Shown here piece by piece: positions 15,589 through 23,288 of a stretch of 28,803 nucleotides of DNA (positions are counted from its first letter, which is position 1; each line of letters opens with the position of its first letter). The position numbers and the translations under genes were made by a program. The stretch is taken from assembly GCA_000431215.1 (NCBI GenBank), contig HF985589.1, forward strand, positions 11,751-40,553, written 5' to 3'. This stretch comes from Prevotella sp. CAG:1031. Lineage in GTDB: Bacteria > Bacteroidota > Bacteroidia > Bacteroidales > Muribaculaceae. The notes under the pieces are model-generated. The model had not been told where the DNA came from. It saw nothing but the letters and a program-made list of their open reading frames with translations, and searched no databases.

Positions 15589-15620
15589 CAAAGATACTCT
15601 ATTGTTTTGAGATGTGCAAA
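15589..15620 (-). promoter_or_regulatory. Promoter of tRNA-Leu and probably pyrK-pyrD
   Basis: Minus strand TTTG (15617-15620), 20-base spacer, TATCTTTG (15589-15596): an exact consensus match. The -33 element lies inside the last codons of the nucleotidyltransferase gene. The start is expected near 15584, about 7 bases before the tRNA. Confidence 0.85.
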
Positions 15621-16339
15621 TCAGCAAAGTCATTGCGGGCCGATTCGAGAGTTGTCGGACGTCCGATGTCGTGCCATCGTGTTCCGCCGGGTTGCTGCCA
15701 GCAACGAATGTCAAGCTTTTCGACATTAGCGATATAAAATGGCGTCAGCGAGAATGGTGTGTTTGCCGGCGCATATTTTTCGAGGACCTCGAAAATTGCC
15801 GGCGAAACGAGATGAATTCCGCCGAAAGAAAGTGCTTTATCATCGGGATCAGGTTTACCCTTGGTTTCGCCAGTCTGCAAATTGCGCCAGCCGGTCAGAC
15901 GCCCGTTCATGTCGAACGTAAGCCGACGTGATGATTCGCGGTTTGATGTCAGTAGTCTGATGTCGGCGCCATCGAGCTTCATCTTTTTCAGAGGAATATC
16001 TGTAACGATGTCGGCGTTATGGATCAGAATAGGTTCTCCGTCGGAATTGTCGAGCATGGGCCGCGCTTTAAGAAGGCCTCCGCCGGTATCGAGAAGAAGT
16101 GCCGACTCGTCGCTTATCCTTATCGGCACCTTCCAGTCTTTGTTCCCGATAAAGTCAATCACCATCGTAGCGAAGTGATGCACATTGACGACGATTTCGC
16201 GGGCTCCGGCTTCAGTAACGGCCTCAATAGCACGTTCAAGAGCCGTCTTGCCTGCCACCTCCACCAGCGCCTTGGGGCGCGTCAGCGTCAGCGGGTATAG
16301 GCGAGTGCCGAGTCCGGCGGCAAATATCATCGCTTTCAT
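15599..16339 (-). CDS. Sugar-phosphate nucleotidyltransferase, MurU-like
   Basis: A 246-residue enzyme of the nucleotidyltransferase family, with the signature GLGTRLYPLT...PKALVEV at the N-terminus and metal-binding HNADIVTD. The family joins a sugar 1-phosphate to a nucleotide. Its partner gene upstream encodes an AmgK-like sugar kinase, and this pairing in other bacteria is AmgK-MurU, which turns N-acetylmuramate 1-phosphate into UDP-MurNAc during wall recycling. A mannose-1-phosphate guanylyltransferase is the alternative. The start at MKAMIFAAG is chosen because it overlaps the kinase stop by 4 bases (ATGA); an upstream in-frame ATG (16468) would lie deep inside the kinase gene. Confidence 0.85.
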   Translation of the reverse strand: MKAMIFAAGLGTRLYPLTLTRPKALVEVAGKTALERAIEAVTEAGAREIVVNVHHFATMVIDFIGNKDWKVPIRISDESALLLDTGGGLLKARPMLDNSDGEPILIHNADIVTDIPLKKMKLDGADIRLLTSNRESSRRLTFDMNGRLTGWRNLQTGETKGKPDPDDKALSFGGIHLVSPAIFEVLEKYAPANTPFSLTPFYIANVEKLDIRCWQQPGGTRWHDIGRPTTLESARNDFADLHISKQ

Positions 16340-17772
16340 CGCGCAGGCATGAGTTTGCGGATTCCGCGCTCGCGGTGGTTGAGGTCGACGGCCACGCCGA
16401 ATTCGCTGTTGAGCCATTCCGCCATTGCCTGGGCGCAGTAGACGCTCCGATGGCGTCCACCGGTGCATCCGAACGAAACTTTAAGGCTTGTGAATCCGCG
16501 TTCGAGATAACGTTTGACACTTTCGCCGACCATCGCTTTCGCATGGGTGAGGAATTCGATAATCTCGCCGTCCTCTTCGAGAAAACGGCGCACGGGTTCG
16601 TCGAGGCCGGTCAACGGCATATATTCCTGAATACGGCCGGGATTTGTGATAGCGCGGCAGTCGAATACGAAACCGCCTCCGTTGCCTGTCAGATCGCGGG
16701 GAATTCCGCCGGCTCTGAAGCCGAAGCTGTTGACCTCGACAGTCAGCCCGTCAATTTTTGTCGGCTGGCTGAAAAGAGGACATTCAAGTATCTGCGCCGC
16801 AGCGGCTGACAGTGCCGGAAAATCCCGTTCCAGCCCGATGCTGAGGCTCTTGAGGTTATTCAATGCCGGAAAAATGCTTTCTATGAAATGAGGCTTCTGT
16901 TCGTGAAGACCGCGAAGTCCGTATGCGCCTAAAACCTGAAGGGTTCTGAATAGCGCGAACAGGCTGAGCCTATAGTTGAACTCATCGGCATCCCAATGGT
17001 GATATCGCTGAACCGATTCAAGATAAAGCGCGGCAAGTTCCGACCTCAGCTCATGGCTGAAGCCGGCGCGTGCCTGCCATAGGAAGGATGCGAGATCGTA
17101 AAGAGCAGGCCCCCGTCGGCCGCCCTGAAAGTCTATGAACCATGGAGCATTTTCTTTTATCATGACGTTGCGCGACTGGAAGTCGCGATACATGAATGTC
17201 GGTTCGCTGTCGGAGTCGTCGAGAAGCAGGCCGGCAAGATGCTCAAAGTCATCTTCAAGTCCTGCTTCGTCGAATTCGATACCTGAAATCTTCAGAAAGC
17301 AGTATTTGAAGTAGTTCAGATCCCACATGACTGAGCGCCTGTCGAAACTCTCGACAGGATAACAGTGACTGAAATCCAGACTACGCGCTCCTTTATACTG
17401 AATGTCGGGCAATCGTCCGATAGTTTCACGAAGCAGCCCGCGGGTACGTTCGTCGGGCTTCAGGTTATTGAATTGCAACAGCCTGAAAAGCGACGTGTCA
17501 CCAAGGTCGGATTGCAGATAAGCCATTTCGTCGTCGCTTACGGCGACAACTGTGGGAACATTCAGCCCGGCTTCGGCAAAGTGGCTGTCGAGATAAAGAA
17601 AGGCGCGGTTCTCGGCAACCGAAGTGCCGATTGTGCCGATCAGATTGCGTTCTCCTTCGAGGCGATAGTAAGCGCGCGCCGATCCTGATCCTATCAGACG
17701 TGTTACGGCCGCAGGAGCGCTCCCGACGGCTCTTTTATAGAGCTCCGAGAGCAATAACTGATTGTCGTCCAT
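16336..17772 (-). CDS. AmgK-like sugar kinase fused to RapZ C-terminal domain
   Basis: A 478-residue two-domain cytoplasmic protein. Residues 1 to about 330 form an aminoglycoside-phosphotransferase-like kinase: catalytic loop YRDFQSRNVM with D197 and N202 (the usual His of HxD is Tyr) and metal site FIDFQ with D214. It resembles AmgK, the anomeric kinase for N-acetylmuramate and N-acetylglucosamine. Residues about 343-478 match the C-terminal domain of RapZ: SFGFRAGGIP, FVFDCRAITNPG, LTGLDEPVRRFLEE and GCTGGRHRSVY (435-445). In enterobacteria that domain senses glucosamine 6-phosphate. The RapZ N-terminal P-loop domain is absent. The start at 17772 forms TAATG with the thiL stop; an ATG at 17793 would add 7 residues. 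The gene overlaps the MurU-like gene by 4 bases. Confidence 0.88.
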   Translation of the reverse strand: MDDNQLLLSELYKRAVGSAPAAVTRLIGSGSARAYYRLEGERNLIGTIGTSVAENRAFLYLDSHFAEAGLNVPTVVAVSDDEMAYLQSDLGDTSLFRLLQFNNLKPDERTRGLLRETIGRLPDIQYKGARSLDFSHCYPVESFDRRSVMWDLNYFKYCFLKISGIEFDEAGLEDDFEHLAGLLLDDSDSEPTFMYRDFQSRNVMIKENAPWFIDFQGGRRGPALYDLASFLWQARAGFSHELRSELAALYLESVQRYHHWDADEFNYRLSLFALFRTLQVLGAYGLRGLHEQKPHFIESIFPALNNLKSLSIGLERDFPALSAAAAQILECPLFSQPTKIDGLTVEVNSFGFRAGGIPRDLTGNGGGFVFDCRAITNPGRIQEYMPLTGLDEPVRRFLEEDGEIIEFLTHAKAMVGESVKRYLERGFTSLKVSFGCTGGRHRSVYCAQAMAEWLNSEFGVAVDLNHRERGIRKLMPAR

Positions 17773-18812
17773 TACTTCTGCCAGTGGTTCCACCCTTGAG
17801 CCTTAAGCTCAATCTCTCCGCCGTCGCGCGTGACCATGGCGCAACCCATTTCAGGTTTGCAGATATGTCCGATCACGCTTACGCCTTTGATTTTCGAAAC
17901 ATCTTCGTGGCGTGAGAGCGGAATGGTGAAGAGCAGTTCGTAGTCTTCGCCGCCGTTAAGGGCTGCGGTGACGAGATTCATGCCGAGTTCTTCGGCCATT
18001 ATGGCTGTCTGATAATCGATGGGAATACGTTCTTCGTAGATGCGGCAGCCTGTGTCGCTTTGCTTGCAGATATGGAGCAATTCGCTCGAGAGACCGTCGC
18101 TTATATCCATCATGGCCGTAGGCTTGATACCGGCTTCAGCAAGAGCGGTGACTATATCGCGCCGGGCCTCGGGCTTCAGCTGGCGTTCGATAAGGTATTC
18201 TTTGCCGCCGAACTCGGGCTGGAAGTCTTTGATGCCTTTCGAAGCGACTTTCTCGCGCTCGAGAAGCTGTAGCCCCATGTAAGCCGATCCGAGATCCCCG
18301 CTGACGCAGATGAGGTCGGTGTCTTTGGCGCCGTCGCGCGTGACAACAGCGTCGGGGGCGGCTTCTCCGATACAGGTTATCGAGATGACAAGACCTGATC
18401 GTGAGGCAGTTGTATCCCCTCCGACAAGATCAACCCCGTATATGTCACACGCCAGACGTATTCCGGCGTAAAGCTCTTCGAGGTGCTCGACAGCGAAACG
18501 CGATGATATTGCCAGCGAGACCACGATTTGGCGCGGATGTCCGTTCATGGCATATATGTCGCTGAAATTCACCACGGCTGCCTTGTAGCCGAGATGTTTA
18601 AGCGGCATGTAGGTGAGGTCGAAATGGATCCCTTCGACGAGAAGGTCGGTCGTCACGAGTTCGTCGACATCTCCCGGGTAACGAAGCACGGCTGCGTCGT
18701 CGCCGACACTGCGAACTGTCGATGGATTGTGATGCGGCAGATCTTTGGTGAGCCGGTCAATAAGGCCGAACTCTCCGAGTTGCGATATTTCGGTAAGCTT
18801 GGGTTGCTCCAT
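17772..18812 (-). CDS. thiL: Thiamine-monophosphate kinase
   Basis: Phosphorylates thiamine monophosphate to the active cofactor thiamine diphosphate using ATP, in the cytoplasm. It has 346 residues, near the family size. Signatures: GEFGLIDRLT at the N-terminus, SVGDDAAVL, TTDLLVEGIHFDL, VNFSDIYAMNG, LVGGDTTAS, MMDISDGLSSELLHI and NGGEDYELLFT near the C-terminus, which are the AIR-synthase-fold metal and ATP sites. It is a mid-operon gene: 17 bases after the purine phosphorylase gene, and its stop overlaps the start of the kinase-RapZ gene by one base. No other thiamine gene is in the window. Confidence 0.97.
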   Translation of the reverse strand: MEQPKLTEISQLGEFGLIDRLTKDLPHHNPSTVRSVGDDAAVLRYPGDVDELVTTDLLVEGIHFDLTYMPLKHLGYKAAVVNFSDIYAMNGHPRQIVVSLAISSRFAVEHLEELYAGIRLACDIYGVDLVGGDTTASRSGLVISITCIGEAAPDAVVTRDGAKDTDLICVSGDLGSAYMGLQLLEREKVASKGIKDFQPEFGGKEYLIERQLKPEARRDIVTALAEAGIKPTAMMDISDGLSSELLHICKQSDTGCRIYEERIPIDYQTAIMAEELGMNLVTAALNGGEDYELLFTIPLSRHEDVSKIKGVSVIGHICKPEMGCAMVTRDGGEIELKAQGWNHWQK

Positions 18813-18829
18813 AAATTGAGGATCTGGTT

Positions 18830-19645
18830 TTATTCAGCCCGGTTGACGAGCTCTTTCATTATCTCGAGGCATTTGGGCTGTGCGATCAGAGCGGCCTGCT
18901 GTACCTCTTCGTGGGTCGGCACCTGAGTGACATATTTGCCGCCGAGATCGGTGATGACGGAGATTCCGAATACTCTCATTCCGGCATGGTTGGCTACTAT
19001 GACCTCGGGAACGGTCGACATGCCGACGGCGTCACCTCCTATTATGCTGTAGTAGTTGTATTCCGACGGAGTCTCGAAGGTGGGGCCTGTCACGCCGACA
19101 TATACGCCGTGCATCAGCCGTATGTCCTTTTCGCGGGCTATTTCGTCGGCAAGCCCGATGAGACGCGAGTCGTAGGCATGGGTCATCGGCGGGAAGCGTG
19201 TGCCGAGTTCGTCGTAGTTGTGTCCGCGGAGAGGGTGCTCGGGGAACAGGTTGATGTGGTCGGTTATGACCATAAGGTCGCCGACTTTGAATTCTTTGTT
19301 CATGCCGCCCGAGGCATTGCTGACGAAAAGGATTTTTACGCCGAGGGCCTGAAAAATGCGCACGGGGAAGGTGACGGTCTTCATATCGTAGCCTTCGTAG
19401 TAGTGGAAGCGGCCCTGCATTGCGATAACGCGCTTTTTGCCGAGAGTTCCGAATATGAGATTCCCCTTGTGGCCCTGGACTGTTGAAACCGGGAAATTGG
19501 GAATCTCGGAGTAGGGCACGACTGTTGTTTCGGTCATGTGGTCGGCCAGAGATCCGAGGCCGGTTCCGAGAATAATGGCTATTTCAGGTATATCGGTGAC
19601 TTTAGAGCGGATATATGCCGCTGTTTCTTTGATTTTTTCGAGCAT
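18830..19645 (-). CDS. Purine nucleoside phosphorylase, trimeric PNP-I type
   Basis: Splits purine nucleosides, mainly inosine and guanosine, with phosphate to base plus ribose 1-phosphate in purine salvage. At 271 residues it matches the family. Visible motifs: ILGTGLGSLAD (phosphate loop), PVSTVQGHKGNLIFG, GRFHYYEGY, FVSNASGGMN, TGPTFETPSEYNYY (purine site) and VGMSTVPEVIVA. The trimeric family is often called punA or deoD in different genomes, so I leave the symbol open. It follows lpxK after 39 bases and precedes thiL; the operon mixes envelope and nucleotide or cofactor genes. Confidence 0.96.
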   Translation of the reverse strand: MLEKIKETAAYIRSKVTDIPEIAIILGTGLGSLADHMTETTVVPYSEIPNFPVSTVQGHKGNLIFGTLGKKRVIAMQGRFHYYEGYDMKTVTFPVRIFQALGVKILFVSNASGGMNKEFKVGDLMVITDHINLFPEHPLRGHNYDELGTRFPPMTHAYDSRLIGLADEIAREKDIRLMHGVYVGVTGPTFETPSEYNYYSIIGGDAVGMSTVPEVIVANHAGMRVFGISVITDLGGKYVTQVPTHEEVQQAALIAQPKCLEIMKELVNRAE

Positions 19646-19684
19646 GGTGCGTATCAGGTTTAGTGATTAACAAATCAGTTGATG

Positions 19685-20800
19685 CTATTGTTTGAGAGCT
19701 TCGGGATGTTCTATCTTGTGACGCAGAACAGTGTCGAAATCTTCGGGCGACTTTGTGCCGTGGATCGGGTTCGGCAAAAAGTCGACACTGACAGGCAGAT
19801 AGAAGATATGCTCTTTGAGTTCATGCGGAAAATATGGATTATGAGCGAGCTTGACAGCGTCTTTTTCTGTCGTTATTATGTGTTTACGCTTCCCGCTCAT
19901 TGTGCTGAATTTGCGGAGTATGGCTTCCATATCGGCAGCCGCGTAGGTTGCGTGATCGGGATAGCGCTGGATATTGACGCGCGCCTGATATTGGCGTATG
20001 TGGCGGACGAACGGGCGTGGATTGGCGACCCCGCTGACAACGAGAATCGTGTCGTCGCCCGTCATGCGCTCCAGCCGAGGTATTGATGTCACTTTGTCGG
20101 GAAAAACGGCGACAAGATGTCCGTAGAGATAGCGCGAGAAATATAGCTTCTGGTATGGGAACAGATTAAGGTTCTCCTTGAACATTCTGACATCCATCGG
20201 CTTCATGTTCTCAGGACATTTTGTAATGACCACAATGTCGGCGCGGTTCAGTGCCGAGACAGGTTCGCGAAGGCGTCCGTAGGGGAGTAGCGAGTCGGAG
20301 AAGGCCGGGCGCGCATATTCTGTCAGAACAACCGCTACGGTAGGCTTGACGTAGCGGTGCTGGAACGCGTCGTCGAGCACTATGAGGTCGATCTTCGGAT
20401 CTATCTCGCGCATTCGGTTTATGCCTTCAACGCGTTTTTCGCAGACGGCCACAGATATGTCCGAACCGAATTTCCGCATGATCTGATAAGGCTCGTCGCC
20501 GATGTCGGCCGGAGTTGTCAGCTCGCTGCCCATGACGAACCCCTTTGTCGACCGGCGATAGCCGCGTGAAAGCAGACCGATATGATACCGGTCGCGGAGC
20601 GAGTTAATGATATATTCGGCGTGGGGTGTCTTGCCGGTTCCGCCAACGGCGATGTTACCAACCACAACAACGGGTATGTCGAATTCTGTCTGCTTCAGAA
20701 CTTTTCTCTCGAAGAGTTGGTTGCGTAAAGCCACACCAAGCCCGTAAAGCTTTGAAAGCGGCAGAAGCAGCAGCACCGACAGAAATTTGTTGCGGGGCAT
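19685..20800 (-). CDS. lpxK: Tetraacyldisaccharide 4'-kinase (lipid A synthesis)
   Basis: Adds the 4'-phosphate to the lipid A disaccharide at the inner face of the inner membrane. It has 371 residues. A hydrophobic N-terminal segment (about 7-25) anchors it to the membrane. The Walker A motif is VGNIAVGGTGKTPH (47-60), followed by GLLSRGYRR, DIGDEPYQ and LDDAFQHR, all hallmarks of LpxK. Near the C-terminus ITTEKDAVKL is conserved. Its gene starts 10 bases after sppA, so it is probably co-transcribed from the sppA promoter. Its presence confirms a Gram-negative outer membrane. Confidence 0.96.
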   Translation of the reverse strand: MPRNKFLSVLLLLPLSKLYGLGVALRNQLFERKVLKQTEFDIPVVVVGNIAVGGTGKTPHAEYIINSLRDRYHIGLLSRGYRRSTKGFVMGSELTTPADIGDEPYQIMRKFGSDISVAVCEKRVEGINRMREIDPKIDLIVLDDAFQHRYVKPTVAVVLTEYARPAFSDSLLPYGRLREPVSALNRADIVVITKCPENMKPMDVRMFKENLNLFPYQKLYFSRYLYGHLVAVFPDKVTSIPRLERMTGDDTILVVSGVANPRPFVRHIRQYQARVNIQRYPDHATYAAADMEAILRKFSTMSGKRKHIITTEKDAVKLAHNPYFPHELKEHIFYLPVSVDFLPNPIHGTKSPEDFDTVLRHKIEHPEALKQ

Positions 20801-20810
20801 ACCGGCGGCG

Positions 20811-22571
20811 TTATTCGATTACAACAGGCTGCATACGGGCCTGAACGCCCTGATATTGCCTGATGGATTCAATAGTGCGGTAGATTTCAGCTACATCGCC
20901 GAGCTTGCGTTCGAGTGCGCTCTGTTCCATACGGTCGCTCATCATAAGCAGTGCTGTCAGAACATCGTCTTCGGTCTTGGGATAGCGCTCTACACTCCAG
21001 CTTTCGACACCGAGCTCTCTGGCCATGTCGGCCAAAGCAGTGTCGAGTCCGCCGAGTTTGTCGACGAGTCCGATTCTGAGAGCTTCACGTCCGTCCCAGA
21101 CACGGCCTTCTGCGATGGCCTTGATCTGTTCAACAGTCTTCTTACGCCCGCCTGCAACACGTTTGACGAAAAGTTCGTAGCCGCGGTCGACATAGCTCTG
21201 CATACCTGCGCGCTGACTTTCAGTCATAGGAGCGAAAATGTCGGGCTGTGCGCCGGCCGGATTAGTGGAAATCGGGTAGGTGGTGACGCCAAGTTTGTCG
21301 GTGACGAGTCCCCGGATGTTGGGTATGAGACCGAATATGCCGATTGAGCCGGTGATAGTCACCGGTTCGGCGTAGATTTTATCGGCGCCGCATGATATGT
21401 AGTATCCACCGGAGGCGGCATAGTCGCTCATCGAGACATAGAACGGTTTCCCTGTCATTTCCTTGAACTCTCCGAGGGCTTCCCATATCTGTTCGCTGGC
21501 AAATGCCGAGCCTCCGCCCGAATTCACACGCAGAATCAGTCCGTCGATATCGTCGTTTTCAGCCAGTTCGAGAATCTCGGGAACGAGGCGGTCTGAGGCA
21601 ATGCCGTCCTTGCCGCTTTCGGTTATGTCGCCCGAGGCATAGAGAACTGCAATTGTGGTCTTATGGCTCTTATGGGGTTTCGAGGTGATATATTGGGCGG
21701 GAGTGACGAGACGCAGGTCGTCGTCTTTGTCGATATCGGTCAGTTCCTTGAGCTTGTCGATAAACTCATGGCGATATGCCGAGGCGTCGGCAATTCTCTT
21801 CCTGATAATCTGAGTGGCGTCGAATGTGAACGAGAAAGAGTTGGCCCATGCGTTGACGGAGTCGGCCGATACTTTGCGCCCTTTGGCGATAGATGCGCGG
21901 ATGTCTTTCCAGAGATTGCCGAGATAGAGCTGCTGCTGTTCAATAGAGGCTGCGCTCGGCTCGGTCAGGATAAATGGCTCGACGGCGCTCTTGTAAGTGC
22001 CGACTTTGACGACCTGCATTTCGACTCCGATTTTGTCGAGCAGATTCTTGAAGAACATCATCCGTCCGCCAAGTCCGTGGATGTCGACGCTGGCAAGAGG
22101 GTTTATGTAAAGACTGTCGGATGTAGATGCTGCGATGTAGTAGTCGCCCTGACTGTAGTAGTCGCCGTAGCTATAGATCCATTTCCCCGACTTTTTGAAG
22201 CGGCGGAGAGCATCAATGATGGCCTTGCGCTGGGCTGTGCCTGCCGACGAACCGTTGGCGTCGATGAAAATGCCTTTGATACGGTCATCGTCGGCCGCGG
22301 CGTCGATGGCGTCGATAATATTGTAGAGAACATCGGCCGACGGGCCGTCATTGGTAAGCTTTGCCATAATGTCGAGCGAAGCGGGCTGTTCGACGATTTC
22401 CCGACTCAGATCGAGATATAATATCGATTTGTCTTTAACGCTATATTCGCTGTGGGTCGCCGACGAAACAATAGCCATTACGGTCAGAATAAATAAGCCT
22501 ATCGAGATGAGGAAACCCGACACAAATATGCCTGCGACGGTTCCCAGAAAAGACATGAAAAATTGTTTCAT
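20811..22571 (-). CDS. sppA: Signal peptide peptidase SppA, 67-kDa type
   Basis: A membrane-bound serine protease that digests leftover signal peptides. It has 586 residues from this start, the double-domain form as in E. coli. A transmembrane segment lies at about 13-37. The catalytic Lys194 sits in VGTYKSAVEPF in the N-terminal domain and the nucleophile Ser387 in DYAASGGYY in the C-terminal domain, matching E. coli K209 and S409. The ITGSIGIFG segment follows. The start MKQFF (22571) is chosen because the promoter at 22598-22629 lies directly upstream; a longer frame to 22661 would start upstream of that promoter. First gene of the minus-strand run that continues into lpxK, the purine phosphorylase and thiL. 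Confidence 0.96.
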   Translation of the reverse strand: MKQFFMSFLGTVAGIFVSGFLISIGLFILTVMAIVSSATHSEYSVKDKSILYLDLSREIVEQPASLDIMAKLTNDGPSADVLYNIIDAIDAAADDDRIKGIFIDANGSSAGTAQRKAIIDALRRFKKSGKWIYSYGDYYSQGDYYIAASTSDSLYINPLASVDIHGLGGRMMFFKNLLDKIGVEMQVVKVGTYKSAVEPFILTEPSAASIEQQQLYLGNLWKDIRASIAKGRKVSADSVNAWANSFSFTFDATQIIRKRIADASAYRHEFIDKLKELTDIDKDDDLRLVTPAQYITSKPHKSHKTTIAVLYASGDITESGKDGIASDRLVPEILELAENDDIDGLILRVNSGGGSAFASEQIWEALGEFKEMTGKPFYVSMSDYAASGGYYISCGADKIYAEPVTITGSIGIFGLIPNIRGLVTDKLGVTTYPISTNPAGAQPDIFAPMTESQRAGMQSYVDRGYELFVKRVAGGRKKTVEQIKAIAEGRVWDGREALRIGLVDKLGGLDTALADMARELGVESWSVERYPKTEDDVLTALLMMSDRMEQSALERKLGDVAEIYRTIESIRQYQGVQARMQPVVIE

Positions 22572-22597
22572 ATTCAAATATGTTGCTACAATGCCAA

Positions 22598-22629
22598 CAA
22601 AGATACAATTTCCGCCTAAGCTCGCCAAA
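22598..22629 (-). promoter_or_regulatory. Promoter of sppA operon
   Basis: Minus strand TTTG (22626-22629), 20-base spacer, TATCTTTG (22598-22605): an exact match to the Bacteroidota consensus. The expected start near 22593 gives a leader of about 22 bases to the sppA ATG. Confidence 0.88.
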
Positions 22630-22677
22630 CTTTCCTGCAAAAAACTATGCGCATAAGACATGCCTGAAGCGATAATC

Positions 22678-22715
22678 AGGCGGAAACAGAGGCCGTGAAG
22701 CCTTTATTCCCGCCT
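22678..22715 (-). terminator. Imperfect hairpin downstream of the Crp-like gene
   Basis: The outer stem AGGCGG (22678-22683) / CCGCCT (22710-22715) and inner stem AGAGGC/GCCTTT form a hairpin between the Crp-like stop (22739) and the sppA promoter. No T-run follows on the minus strand, so termination is only possible. A shorter GCCTGA/TCAGGC hairpin (22662-22681) overlaps it. Confidence 0.4.
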
Positions 22716-22738
22716 GTAGAGTCGATTTCGACCGCGAC

Positions 22739-23128
22739 TTATCGCGCTGCTTTAAATTCCCATGTGGAGGATTTTCTTGCCGTCCCTGACATAAATCGTT
22801 CCCGCGCCTCAACTGTCCGGATTTGTGATACTTCTGCTTCCGAGCCGGCTTTTATAGAGATTTCAGAGGGGAGGCCGTTAAACGAATTGTAATAGTCGGC
22901 GACGATCTCGCCTTCGAAGGCAAAACCTACGACAGCCTCGTCGCCTGACGAAGTCAGCGTTACGTATTTGAAATAGCCCGATTCAACAACTCCGAGATAT
23001 TTGCCGACATATCCCTGATGCACAAAAGGTTCATCTTTGGCATAGTGCGTGTGTGTTCCTTTTTCGCGACAGGTTTCTTTAATAGCCGCGAAGTCAATTT
23101 TCTGGTCGTATAGATTGAATTTAGGCAT
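22739..23128 (-). CDS. Crp/Fnr-like cyclic-nucleotide-binding domain protein, C-terminally truncated
   Basis: A 129-residue protein. It resembles the N-terminal sensor domain of the Bacteroidota Crp/Fnr family: EPFVHQGYVGKYLGVVESGYFKYV, then EAVVGFAFEGEIVADYYNSFNGLPSEISIKAGSEAEV. Typical relatives are near 190 residues and end in a helix-turn-helix. Here the match fades after SQIRTVEARERF, the frame ends with unrelated residues, and neither other frame of the 80-base gap before the sppA promoter supplies a helix-turn-helix. So it is either a decayed regulator or a sensor-only protein that cannot bind DNA by itself. A TAnnTTTG promoter element and an operator-like palindrome lie upstream, and it ends near a hairpin, so it may still be expressed. 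Confidence 0.72.
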   Translation of the reverse strand: MPKFNLYDQKIDFAAIKETCREKGTHTHYAKDEPFVHQGYVGKYLGVVESGYFKYVTLTSSGDEAVVGFAFEGEIVADYYNSFNGLPSEISIKAGSEAEVSQIRTVEARERFMSGTARKSSTWEFKAAR

Positions 23129-23175
23129 CGGCTTTCGGTGATGGCGTTGAAGTTACGCATAGCGCCACAACAACG

Positions 23176-23198
23176 CAAATATACGAAGAATATTCGTA
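23176..23198 (-). promoter_or_regulatory. Promoter element with overlapping palindromic operator before the Crp-like gene
   Basis: Minus strand TATATTTG (23176-23183) fits the -7 element, about 48 bases upstream of the ATG. Directly upstream and overlapping it by 2 bases is TACGAA-GAATA-TTCGTA (23182-23198), a perfect 6+6 inverted repeat with a 5-base centre. A protein bound there would cover the promoter spacer. No clear TTTG -33 element is seen. Confidence 0.5.
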
Positions 23199-23218
23199 GG
23201 TTCAGATGTATTGCAGAC

Positions 23219-23261
23219 AAAAATCAGTCGGGAACAGAGGTCAATCGCCTCTGTCCCCGAC
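23219..23261 (-). terminator. Terminator of the panC-panD-ffh-folD operon
   Basis: GTCGGGAACAGAGG (23227-23240) pairs with CCTCTGTCCCCGAC (23248-23261) over 14 positions with one mismatch and a 7-base loop. On the minus strand TTTTT follows the stem. It lies 28 bases after the folD stop. Confidence 0.92.
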
Positions 23262-23288
23262 CGTGTGTCTGAAAAATATCTATGAGAC

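Noticed and set aside
21663..22421. 252-residue plus-strand ORF opposite sppA
   Set aside because: It is antisense to a fully conserved SppA frame and shows no family motif; GC-rich codon bias of the real gene keeps this frame open.
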